In this document: piece by piece, positions 53,577-61,728 of the stretch | Position numbering within the stretch: the first letter of the stretch is position 1 | Layout of the letters: each line of letters starts with the position of its first letter | Assembly (NCBI RefSeq): GCF_963667735.1 | Contig: NZ_OY763919.1 | Location: 2,481,539 to 2,545,538, forward strand | DNA from: an uncultured Methanoregula sp. | GTDB lineage: Archaea; Halobacteriota; Methanomicrobia; Methanomicrobiales; Methanospirillaceae | Reading direction: 5' to 3' | Length of the DNA: 64,000 nt | The notes under the pieces: generated by a model | What the model saw: the letters and a program-made list of their open reading frames with translations, nothing else | Databases searched by the model: none | Told to the model about the DNA's origin: nothing | Position numbers and translations under genes: made by a program

Positions 53577-54305
53577 TCACGCTTCCGCTTTTGGTTCGCA
53601 GAGCGGGAGCAGCCCGAGCAGGACCAGCGCAAAACCGATACCGATGATCGTGCCGATAATCGAGAAGACCGGGTTCAGAGCCAGGTAGATCTCCCGGAGG
53701 GGATAGATCATGTGCGCGATACCAAGGAAGAAGACACCGATCCCGAGCGGGAGGCGACAGCCCTGCCGGAACATCAGCCCGCCCGCGATGAGAAAACCGC
53801 AGCTGACAAAGTAGACAAATGTGACAAGAGCTGCCGGAAGGCCGGCCCCGGCCGCAAGGAGCATTGCTGCAAGCACGCACAGGGAGAGAAGGACAATAGC
53901 GGTTATGATAACGGGAGAGGGCTTCTCACGCGGCCGGCCGGTCCAGAGCGCGAGGGCAAGGAGGATGAGCCCGAGGACCAGGCCGAGATCGATCACGCTC
54001 GGGAAGACCAGGTTCCGGAATCCCATGAACGTGACCGCATACCAGGCAATGTTTGCAATTCCCCACATGCCGAACCCGGCGCCGGCATAGAGAAGGACCG
54101 GCTGACGGCCGGCCCGGCGCCAGGAGTACAGCAGGACAACAGCCCCGGAAAGTGCAACAAGGATCTGAAGATAATTGCTGATGGCCAGGAAGAGATCGGA
54201 CGGGAGGATGAGTATCAGGAGGGTGAGCGCGATTGCCGCTGCAATAACGGCAAGAAAAAAACCGGAGACCGGGTTTATCGCGGGGAGAGGGGGGGTCTTC
54301 GCCAT
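53577..54305 (-). CDS. Seven- to eight-segment membrane protein
   Basis: The 242-residue protein is mostly hydrophobic with about eight segments (from 12-34 to 210-235) and short charged loops. The pattern resembles membrane sensor domains found before PAS/kinase modules in Methanomicrobiales, but no cytoplasmic domain follows. The substrate or signal is unknown. The ATG is preceded by an AT-rich region with TAAGCG. Confidence 0.65.
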   Translation of the reverse strand: MAKTPPLPAINPVSGFFLAVIAAAIALTLLILILPSDLFLAISNYLQILVALSGAVVLLYSWRRAGRQPVLLYAGAGFGMWGIANIAWYAVTFMGFRNLVFPSVIDLGLVLGLILLALALWTGRPREKPSPVIITAIVLLSLCVLAAMLLAAGAGLPAALVTFVYFVSCGFLIAGGLMFRQGCRLPLGIGVFFLGIAHMIYPLREIYLALNPVFSIIGTIIGIGFALVLLGLLPLCEPKAEA

Positions 54306-54498
54306 ATCTTAAGCGTGTTATCCGGGACTTAAAAAAAGATGGCAAACCATTTGGAATAAAAAAACCTTCAGCCTTCCCGCGGTCACGGGAGTCCCCGGAA
54401 CAATGGATCCACAGGAATTTTTCAGATTCGAAAAAAATATAATAGTCAGACCACGGTTCTTTATTCACATATTCCGGATTGATGCGGGGACAGGCAAT

Positions 54499-56103
54499 AT
54501 GAAACAAAGTTTTTTTACAGCGGCCAGGTTATCCGCTGCCTGCATCGGCATCCTCTTCCTCCTGCCGTTCGCCGCAGCATCGCTGCCCGTTGCCGGATTC
54601 GTATCGGACGTGACCTCAGGCACAACGCCCCTTACCGTCCGGTTCACGGACGTGTCCACGAACACACCGACCGGATGGATCTGGTCGTTTGGCGATGGCG
54701 AGACCTCATCGGTACAGAATCCCTCGCATACCTATACCCGGGCCGGGACGTACTCGGTCACGCTTGCTGCAACCAATGCCGAGGGCAGCAATACCGTGAC
54801 GAGAACGGAATATATCACGGCAGCAAGGCCGGTCATCGCACCGGTTGCATCCTTTGTCTCGAACGTGACATCGGGTACCGCACCGGTTGCAATCCAGTTC
54901 CTGGACACGTCCACCAATTCGCCTTCATCTTCGGCCTGGGAGTTCGGGGATGGCAGCACCTCCGCAGGGCCGGGCCCGGTCCATATCTATCCGGACGCCG
55001 GCCTCTATTCGGTCACCCTCACGGCATCGAATGCTGCCGGCAGCAACACGATAACGAGAACCGGGTACATCGCGGTGAGTGCGCCTGTCACGGATCCTCC
55101 CGTTGCCGGGTTTGTCTCGACTGCGAATACCGGCACCGCACCGCACACCGTCCAGTTCATTGACGCGTCCACGAACTTTCCGGTCTCGTGGCTCTGGCAT
55201 TTTGGCGACGGGGAGAGCTCAACAGTCCAGAATCCATCCCACACGTACTCCCGTATCGGCACCTACACGGTCTCGCTGACTGCAGCCAATGCCTGGGGCA
55301 ACAATACCATAAACCGGGACAATTACATCACCGTCAACTCCCCGGTCCCGGAGGCCTCGTTCGACGCCACGGCTACTTCGGGAACAGCACCGCTGACCGT
55401 CCGGTTCACCGACACTTCCACCAATTCGCCCTCAACCTGGAACTGGGAGTTCGGGGACGGGCATTCGTCCGCACTCCAGAATCCGACCTACGTGTACACC
55501 GCTCCCGGCGCTTACACGGTCAGTCTCCTGACCATGAATGCCGCCGGCAGGGGGATTGTGACCCGGAGCAATTACATCACGGTCTCCAACGGTACATCCC
55601 CGGTGGCCTCATTCACATCGGACACGCGGGATGGAGCCACCCCCCTTTCCGTACGGTTTTCGGATAGTTCCACGGGCATACCGACAGCGTGGGCCTGGTC
55701 GTTCGGGGACGGGGCCGTATCATCGGTAATGAATCCCTCGCATACCTACCTGAGCAGCGGTTCGTATACGGTCACGCTCACTGCAAAGAATGCTGCCGGT
55801 TCCAACACGACAGTTCTGAACAATTACATCACGGTGTATGGACCATCCGGGACAACTGAGGTAACAACGGCCCGGGAAACCGGAGTTCCGGCCGGCCCAT
55901 CAGATTTCAGTGAGGCCATCCCGGTTACCAACAGGGCAATGACCCTGGAACCTGGCACGGTATTTTCAACCAACGATACGTCGGAGGGTATCCCCCTGTG
56001 GATCCCGGCCCTTGCCGCCCTGGTCATTGCAGGTGCTGGGATCATCTGGTACCTGACAAGACGGCCGAAAGGATCCCGCCGGCAACGGGGCAGGGACCTC
56101 TGA
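54499..56103 (+). CDS. PKD-repeat surface protein
   Basis: The 534-residue protein has a signal peptide (about 1-28), five PKD domains (roughly 30-108, 112-190, 195-272, 275-352, 355-435), a Thr/Pro-rich linker, and a C-terminal membrane segment followed by basic residues (RRPKGSRRQRG). Each repeat has the WxFGDG and NPxHxY core. PKD proteins are common on methanogen surfaces and act in adhesion or S-layer structure. ATG 54499 is used rather than 54403, because the signal peptide begins there. Confidence 0.88.
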   Translation: MKQSFFTAARLSAACIGILFLLPFAAASLPVAGFVSDVTSGTTPLTVRFTDVSTNTPTGWIWSFGDGETSSVQNPSHTYTRAGTYSVTLAATNAEGSNTVTRTEYITAARPVIAPVASFVSNVTSGTAPVAIQFLDTSTNSPSSSAWEFGDGSTSAGPGPVHIYPDAGLYSVTLTASNAAGSNTITRTGYIAVSAPVTDPPVAGFVSTANTGTAPHTVQFIDASTNFPVSWLWHFGDGESSTVQNPSHTYSRIGTYTVSLTAANAWGNNTINRDNYITVNSPVPEASFDATATSGTAPLTVRFTDTSTNSPSTWNWEFGDGHSSALQNPTYVYTAPGAYTVSLLTMNAAGRGIVTRSNYITVSNGTSPVASFTSDTRDGATPLSVRFSDSSTGIPTAWAWSFGDGAVSSVMNPSHTYLSSGSYTVTLTAKNAAGSNTTVLNNYITVYGPSGTTEVTTARETGVPAGPSDFSEAIPVTNRAMTLEPGTVFSTNDTSEGIPLWIPALAALVIAGAGIIWYLTRRPKGSRRQRGRDL

Positions 56104-56366
56104 AAAGATCATGCATCCGGATAATTTTTCTCCCGCTCCGTACTCCACAGGAGATTCCAGGAAAGATTTTAATCAAAAGTTTTTCCGGATTTTTAGTCTG
56201 AAACGGTGAGTTCGGAATATTCGCTCCGTACACCACCCGGTTCCGGGAATCTTACCATAGCCGGCATCTTCCGGGAAAAAGCAAAAACGAGCGCAACCAG
56301 ACTGCGTGAAAAGAATCAGAATACGGGCAGGCCCGTATTCAAAAAGAAGAATAGTGTTGCTGAAGA

Positions 56367-56456
56367 TCACTTCTTCTTTCCAGCTGCTGGTTTCTTTGCT
56401 GCTGGTTTCTTTGCTTCCGGCTTCTTTGCCGCTGCCTTCTTGACTGCTGCTGCCAT
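56367..56456 (-). CDS. 29-residue Lys/Ala/Pro-rich micro-protein
   Basis: ATG 56456 is preceded by a near-perfect GGAGGTGG ribosome-binding site and an AT-rich promoter (AAAAAATATAACC). The frame has 29 codons and only Ala, Lys, Pro, Val, Glu and Gly besides Met: four KKP-type repeats ending in GKKK. It resembles histone H1 tails and the C-terminal extension of DapA in this window. It could bind nucleic acid or ribosomes. Strong expression signals support a real gene. Confidence 0.55.
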   Translation of the reverse strand: MAAAVKKAAAKKPEAKKPAAKKPAAGKKK

Positions 56457-56840
56457 GTGGTTTCCACCTCCTACCGGAAAGGGTTATATTTTTTGTTATT
56501 TTATCAATTAATAAATATTTTGGTCAGAATAACAGTTTCGGGCCCGGAATCCAGGTCAACCTGCAGAAATTCACATGGAAAATGGCAGCAATCAACCAAA
56601 AAGGAATTATTGAAGCGATAGGGACTGAAATGCGCAATCCTTCAGATTTGACCCGGTTTATAAAATAATGAATAAATTACGCTTGGTTTGGATTGGTCGG
56701 GAATGACGGTATACGGGAGGGTAGAAGTTCGCGCTTCCGGCCCGTTCCAGAGGCAGAGCCGGGTGCTGAAATGTTAAAGACCAACTGCAGATTCGGGGTC
56801 ATGACAATATTATTAATCCCAAAGGCACTTACGGTAGGGT
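56457..56840. other. Intergenic region
   Basis: It holds the promoter of the Lys/Ala-rich micro-protein (56483-56530, A/T-rich) on the reverse strand and, further right, an AT-rich part (56655-56690, TTTATAAAATAATGAATAAATTA) and an ATTATTAATCC run before 56841. No other gene or strong hairpin was seen. Confidence 0.4.
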
Positions 56841-57194
56841 ATGAAGAAGCAGTTCGTGCTGGGCCTTGCAGGAGGATTGCTTGGGATCCTGACAGCACTC
56901 TATGTGATTGCAACCGCAACCAGCCGGGACATCCTCCTCTCCGGGGTCCAGGGGGCACTCTTCTCGAGCCTCGGGCTGATGGGTGCAGCCATCGCAAGCA
57001 AGGACACGCGGTTTGCCGGCTGGATGCTGACCTTTGCCGCGATCTTTATCGCACTCTCGGTGCCGATTGCCGGGACCCTGAACCTGTTCTACATGTATCT
57101 TCCGGCAATTGCCATCCTCTTCATTGCCGGCGTACTCTGCTTCATGGAAAAACCGGTTGATCCTGAAGAGATTGACGAAGCAGGCGAACAATAA
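56841..57194 (+). CDS. Four-segment membrane protein of unknown function
   Basis: The 117-residue protein has four hydrophobic segments (about 5-25, 34-50, 60-78, 84-103) and an acidic tail (EKPVDPEEIDEAGEQ). No motif identifies a family. A TATA-like ATATTATTAATCC lies about 30 bp before the ATG, so the mRNA may be leaderless. A T-run follows the stop. Confidence 0.6.
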   Translation: MKKQFVLGLAGGLLGILTALYVIATATSRDILLSGVQGALFSSLGLMGAAIASKDTRFAGWMLTFAAIFIALSVPIAGTLNLFYMYLPAIAILFIAGVLCFMEKPVDPEEIDEAGEQ

Positions 57195-57322
57195 AAACCG
57201 GGCGATCCGATCGTTTCTTTTTTTTTTTAATAGTCCCAGACCGGGCGATTGTTACAAATATAAAATCCAAAAAAGGTTGCCGGATTTCAGGACCGGCCGT
57301 TTCACCGGAAATCCGGAATCGG

Positions 57323-57634
57323 TTATGGAACCCGGACCTGGTCCTCAATCTCGCGGTCCAGAAGGATCGTCCCGATGAGGATTACCGCATACAGGAATAC
57401 CGTTTCGAGCGCAAGGGTGGCGTACTGGCTTTCGTTCGTCTCCAGGTAGAGCGATCCGGCATACACGAGCACCGAGAGGGTAACAGAGGTGACCCCGATG
57501 AGCGTTGCCCTCACGGCAGTATACATCCGGCTCCGGATATCCGGGAATATGACAAGCCCGAAGAGGCCCAGGGCACCAAAACCGATCCCGATGGCAAGGG
57601 TGAGCCAGATCAGGCAGTCGGCAAGAAGGGTCAT
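57323..57634 (-). CDS. mnhG: MnhG-like monovalent cation/proton antiporter subunit
   Basis: The 103-residue protein has three hydrophobic segments and the FGALGLFGLVIFPDIRSRMYTAV segment typical of MnhG/PhaG. It starts 4 bp inside the end of the MnhF-like gene (ATGA overlap). In Mrp antiporters G and F are accessory subunits of a larger complex, but no A-D genes are nearby. Confidence 0.72.
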   Translation of the reverse strand: MTLLADCLIWLTLAIGIGFGALGLFGLVIFPDIRSRMYTAVRATLIGVTSVTLSVLVYAGSLYLETNESQYATLALETVFLYAVILIGTILLDREIEDQVRVP

Positions 57635-57891
57635 GCCCGCTCACCCCGGCAGGCGTGGATCTTTGCAACCAGGATCGCAAAACAGATCAGCACGAGGACG
57701 ATGGTGATATTCAGCACAAGCAGGGTTCCCCAAGCGATACTTACCAGAAGACCAACCATCGAAGCAAGCAGGAGAGCCACAATCGCTGCAACCAGGCGAT
57801 CATACCGCGACTTGATGCGGACAACGCGGACGAGTGCTCCCAGGGTTAAGAGCGCGAGAAAAAAAACGGCCAGAAGCCAGGTATCGATCAT
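57631..57891 (-). CDS. mnhF: MnhF-like monovalent cation/proton antiporter subunit
   Basis: The 86-residue protein has three hydrophobic segments and the RVVRIKSRYDRLVAAIVA region, which resembles the MnhF motif. It overlaps mnhG by 4 bp. The pair forms a mini-operon. Membrane complexes such as energy-converting hydrogenases also have F/G-like subunits, so the partner may be of that type. Confidence 0.7.
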   Translation of the reverse strand: MIDTWLLAVFFLALLTLGALVRVVRIKSRYDRLVAAIVALLLASMVGLLVSIAWGTLLVLNITIVLVLICFAILVAKIHACRGERA

Positions 57892-58025
57892 AATTCCGTA
57901 CTAAAGAGTGGAAGATTGGATCTATATGAATGCTCGCGCCCGGAAGCAAAGGTGCAGGGTTTTTTCTTCCGATCTCCGTCCTGCTCCTCATTTTTTATTC
58001 CCGCAGCGCGAACAAATACATCAAG

Positions 58026-59438
58026 ATGCGACCCTCCTACTTAGGCAAGATCCTCCTGCGCTGGTGCGACACCTGCCACTCACCGGTCCTTGCCCGCACA
58101 TGTGCCTGCGGGAGCGAGACCCGGGAGATCCCGATAACCCCGCCGGGCGATGCCAGGCCGGCGTTCCCAGAAGATGTTGCCCTTGTCAACAGGATCTATG
58201 AGAACCATTTCGGTTCGCCGCTCATCCCTGAGGGTCACCTGGCACTCTTGAATAAAGTTCCGGACCAGGACCGGATGGAAGAGATCATTGTCGGCGGAGG
58301 CGTTGCCGGCATCATCCGCTACTTCCCCGATCGCCGCGAATGGGAACCGGTCCCCCGACCGGAGGCAGGCATCCTCTTCACGCCCAAAAAACGGTTCATT
58401 ATCGTGAGCGAAGATGCCGTGCCGTTCATCCGGGACAAGGGCATGAGCGTTCTTGCACCGGGGGTTATCTCAATCGACGAGAACATCCGGGCCGGGGACG
58501 AGGTCTTCATTCTCGGACCTGACCGGAAATGTATTGCGGTGGGCCGGGCCAAAGTCGATGCAGGGACGGCTCAGGGGATGGAGAAAGGCCAGGTTGTCAG
58601 GACGCGCCGGAATATAGAATCCTTAATTGTGCCGGGCGCTGCGACATGGGACGATGCAGTAAGGGCAAATGCCGGTGTGCTGGAACGGGTGGAGGCCGAA
58701 GCCATGCTGTTTGTCCGCGAGGTCTCGGGCCGCAACCCGGATCTCCAGCCCAATGTCTCCTACTCGGGAGGAAAAGACAGCCTTGCCACCCTGCTCGTTG
58801 TTAAGAAAGCCATAGGCAATGTCCCGATGCTCTTTGCCGACACGGGTCTTGAGTTCCCCGAGACCTACACCAACGTGGACGAAGTATCAAAAAAATACGG
58901 CCTCGACGTGATCCGCACGGACGGGAACACAACGTTCTGGGAGACATTCAGACACCAGGGTCCACCCGCAGTCAATGCCCGCTGGTGCTGCAAAGTATGC
59001 AAGCTCACGCCGGTCGGGAACCTGATCCGCGAACGGTGGGGAGAATGCCTCTCGTTCATCGGCCAGCGGAGATACGAGTCCGCGGCCCGGGCGCAGAGCG
59101 ACCGGGTCTGGAGAAATTCCAATGTCCGGGTCCAGCTCTCTGCAGCTCCGATCCACAACTGGACTGCCCTGCATGTCTGGCTCTATATCTGGCGCGAAGA
59201 AGCGCCCTACAATGTTCTTTACGCACAGCACCTGGACCGGATCGGTTGTTTCATGTGCCCGTCAAGCGACATGTCATTGATCCACATGATCGCACAGGAG
59301 TATCCGGAGCTCTGGCAGGGCTGGGTGGAGAAACTGGAGGAATGGCAGAAGTCCGCAGGGCTTCCTGAAGAATGGATCACCGAAGGGAAGTGGCGGCTGA
59401 AAGAAGAGGGGAAGGATGACGCAGATAGCCATTATTGA
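58026..59438 (+). CDS. PUA-domain PAPS-reductase-like protein
   Basis: The 470-residue protein has a zinc-finger-like N-terminus (RWCDTCHSPVLARTCACG), a PUA domain (about 135-200; GDEVFILGPDRK and VGRAKVDAG), and a PP-loop ATP-pyrophosphatase domain (SYSGGKDSLATL) of the PAPS reductase family. Later cysteines occur in CCKVCK and CFMCPSS. PUA domains bind RNA, so it may modify tRNA or act on a nucleotide-linked sulfur. Its role is unknown. ATG 58026 is preferred because the upstream extension from 57930 looks hydrophobic and non-homologous. It overlaps hisH by 23 bp. Confidence 0.8.
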   Translation: MRPSYLGKILLRWCDTCHSPVLARTCACGSETREIPITPPGDARPAFPEDVALVNRIYENHFGSPLIPEGHLALLNKVPDQDRMEEIIVGGGVAGIIRYFPDRREWEPVPRPEAGILFTPKKRFIIVSEDAVPFIRDKGMSVLAPGVISIDENIRAGDEVFILGPDRKCIAVGRAKVDAGTAQGMEKGQVVRTRRNIESLIVPGAATWDDAVRANAGVLERVEAEAMLFVREVSGRNPDLQPNVSYSGGKDSLATLLVVKKAIGNVPMLFADTGLEFPETYTNVDEVSKKYGLDVIRTDGNTTFWETFRHQGPPAVNARWCCKVCKLTPVGNLIRERWGECLSFIGQRRYESAARAQSDRVWRNSNVRVQLSAAPIHNWTALHVWLYIWREEAPYNVLYAQHLDRIGCFMCPSSDMSLIHMIAQEYPELWQGWVEKLEEWQKSAGLPEEWITEGKWRLKEEGKDDADSHY

Positions 59439-60021
59439 TTACGGCCTGGGGAACCTCCGGAGCGTGATCCGCGGCCTCGAGAGGGCCGGGGCTCAGGCAA
59501 CGATCACCTGCAATCCGGAAGCGATTGCCGCAGCCGACGGCCTGGTGCTGCCGGGAGTCGGGGCGTTCCATGAAGGGATGGATCAGCTCGGGGACCTGAA
59601 AACTACGATAACCCAAGCGGTCCAAGACGTGCCGCTTCTTGGGATCTGCCTTGGGATGCAGATGCTGCTTGAGACCAGCGAAGAGCACGGGATCCATGCA
59701 GGTCTCGGCCTCATCCCGGGAAATGTAAAGAAATTTCCCCGTACACCCGGCATGAAAATTCCCCATATGGGCTGGAATTCCCTTGCCATCAATAACAAGG
59801 AGAGCCCGCTTTTTTCCGGGTTCAAAGGCAATGAATACATGTACTTTGTCCATTCGTTCTATGCTGACACCGCTCCGCAGTTTGCCCTGACAACCACCGA
59901 GTACATCTGTCCCTTCGCATCTTCCATTGCAAACGGGAATGTATACGGGGTCCAGTTCCACCCGGAAAAGAGCGGGGCTGCCGGCCTCCGGCTCCTTGAA
60001 AATTTTATCGGCATGATCTGA
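59416..60021 (+). CDS. hisH: Imidazole glycerol phosphate synthase, glutaminase subunit HisH
   Basis: The 201-residue class I glutaminase has PGVGAFHEGM, the nucleophile Cys78 in LLGICLGMQ, and the His-Glu pair in FHPEKSG. It passes ammonia to HisF in histidine and purine biosynthesis. Other his genes are not in the window. It overlaps the upstream PUA-PAPS gene by 23 bp, so the two are coupled. Confidence 0.95.
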   Translation: MTQIAIIDYGLGNLRSVIRGLERAGAQATITCNPEAIAAADGLVLPGVGAFHEGMDQLGDLKTTITQAVQDVPLLGICLGMQMLLETSEEHGIHAGLGLIPGNVKKFPRTPGMKIPHMGWNSLAINNKESPLFSGFKGNEYMYFVHSFYADTAPQFALTTTEYICPFASSIANGNVYGVQFHPEKSGAAGLRLLENFIGMI

Positions 60022-60083
60022 ACCGCGGGTGTTCCGGAACAAATGGGTAACCTTTTTAATCGCGGCCATGCGATCCTGTAGGG

Positions 60084-60911
60084 ATGAAAAAGATCCTGCT
60101 CATAACAGTATTCCTGCTCTGCCTTATCGGGCCCGCAGCAGCATACGGGCTCTACGTTACCTGTCCCGAGAGCGTCCAGGTAGGCATTCCCTTAAAGTGT
60201 TCCATTGACAGCGATTTCCCCCCGGGAACGACCTTCAATGTTGTATTGTACCAGACCCAGTACACAGCCACCCAGATCAATTCCGAACCGGTAACGGTCC
60301 AGAGCAAGGATAAAACCCTGTATAAGATTTTCGATACCCAGGGCCTGCCCGGGGGAGACTACAAGGTTGAGGTAAAATTCCTGGGTGCGGATGAACCGCG
60401 CCTGCGCTCGGATTCAAAAACGCTCCAGCTGGTAAAGATCATCGACCGTTCTGATGAACTGGAGATCACCTCGCCAAAGACCCAGACCCTGGATGAGGCC
60501 CTCCGTATCGAAGGCTCACTTGCAAAAGGGGGCGGGGATGGCATCCAGGTGGAAGTCAGGGATCCCGATGGCGGAACGCTGCTGGGCTCCCAATGGATCG
60601 GAACCACGAGCGACCTGAGAACCGGCGACGGGAAATTCACCAAGAAAGTGGCAGTGGTAATTCCCGGAGATTACGAGGTATCATTCGCTGATGCCAAGGG
60701 GTATATCGGTACAGTAACATTCAAGGTCGGCTCCCCGACAGCGGCCCCGACTTCCGTTGTTCCGACAAAAACAGTAGTAAAAACCACAAAAACAACAACT
60801 GTCGCAGCCACCCCGTGGCCGACTGCAACGCAGTCCCCGCTCTCCCCGCTCGCGGGTATCGGCGCCATCCTGATTGCCGGCCTTCTTGTTGCCTATGTGA
60901 TCAGGAAATAA
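60084..60911 (+). CDS. Surface-anchored secreted protein (paralogue of the 8.5-kb protein)
   Basis: The 275-residue protein has a signal peptide (about 1-20), a beta-rich domain with IDRSDELEI, SPKTQTL and FADAKGYIG blocks shared with the protein at 8499-9593, a Thr-rich linker, and a QSPLSPL motif before a membrane segment ending in IRK. It is probably exported and then anchored. A TTTTTAATCG promoter lies about 27 bp before the ATG. Confidence 0.7.
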   Translation: MKKILLITVFLLCLIGPAAAYGLYVTCPESVQVGIPLKCSIDSDFPPGTTFNVVLYQTQYTATQINSEPVTVQSKDKTLYKIFDTQGLPGGDYKVEVKFLGADEPRLRSDSKTLQLVKIIDRSDELEITSPKTQTLDEALRIEGSLAKGGGDGIQVEVRDPDGGTLLGSQWIGTTSDLRTGDGKFTKKVAVVIPGDYEVSFADAKGYIGTVTFKVGSPTAAPTSVVPTKTVVKTTKTTTVAATPWPTATQSPLSPLAGIGAILIAGLLVAYVIRK

Positions 60912-61125
60912 TTTTTTTCTCTCCCGTACGGGAAAATGCCGGTGAAACCCGGCATCTGAATTCTTTTTTCGCAGGTCGTTTCCCAGCTCGCATTCATGCG
61001 GTTCCGGTTGCCAGGCTCAATCGGTACAATCTTTAGTAACGATATTTCCCGGTAAAGATCCAGCGAGGAGCAGAAAATTCCGATCCGTTCCAGAACGGAT
61101 GACAGAAAATTTTAAAAAAAAAAAG

Positions 61126-61728
61126 TTATCGCTTTTTCCAGAGATAGGCTTCGTAACAGAGAAGTATTACGATCACGAGCAGACCGCCAAGGAAGAAGGC
61201 AATGGCAAAATCCGAATTCAGCGATGACGTGTTTCCCATCCCGCCATAGGTGGAAACGGCTTTGGTTGCCATGACCGCATTTTCCCCCCGGGCAGCATCC
61301 TGCATCACCATGGGCGCGACAACGGGCCCGTTGGTACTGCCAAGGAACGGTGCAAGGAATGAGATCCCGAGGGTTGCGACAGCAACGATCCCGAACAGGG
61401 ACGCATATTTCAGGAGAAGGGATCGCACGTTCGACTGTCGGGGCGCAACGATCAGGAGCTGGTTGGTGAGCGAGTAGAGCTTTATCTCCCGCCCCTTGAC
61501 GCTGTATTTTGTCTCCGCAACCGCGATGAGACCGGCATCCAGCAGGTTCTCCAGATGGTACTTGGCTGTATTCATGGGAACCTTGAGCTGATCCGCAATA
61601 TCGGTGAGACTCTTTGGGCCCTCACCGAGAAAGTGGAGGATGTCCCCGCCGGTCGGGCTTGCCATCGCTTTTGCGATCTTCTGTGCCCGCTCATCGCCCG
61701 GTTCCAGGAGTACAATATCTTCAGCCAT
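61126..61728 (-). CDS. Membrane-anchored winged-helix regulator
   Basis: The 200-residue protein has an ArsR-like winged helix (about 10-100; SPTGGDILHFL, TAKYHLENLLDAGLI) and two C-terminal membrane segments (about 105-127 and 170-192). It may sense a membrane or extracellular signal and control transcription. Its start overlaps the 3' end of alaS by 8 bp. GTG 61752 is an alternative start. Confidence 0.75.
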   Translation of the reverse strand: MAEDIVLLEPGDERAQKIAKAMASPTGGDILHFLGEGPKSLTDIADQLKVPMNTAKYHLENLLDAGLIAVAETKYSVKGREIKLYSLTNQLLIVAPRQSNVRSLLLKYASLFGIVAVATLGISFLAPFLGSTNGPVVAPMVMQDAARGENAVMATKAVSTYGGMGNTSSLNSDFAIAFFLGGLLVIVILLCYEAYLWKKR

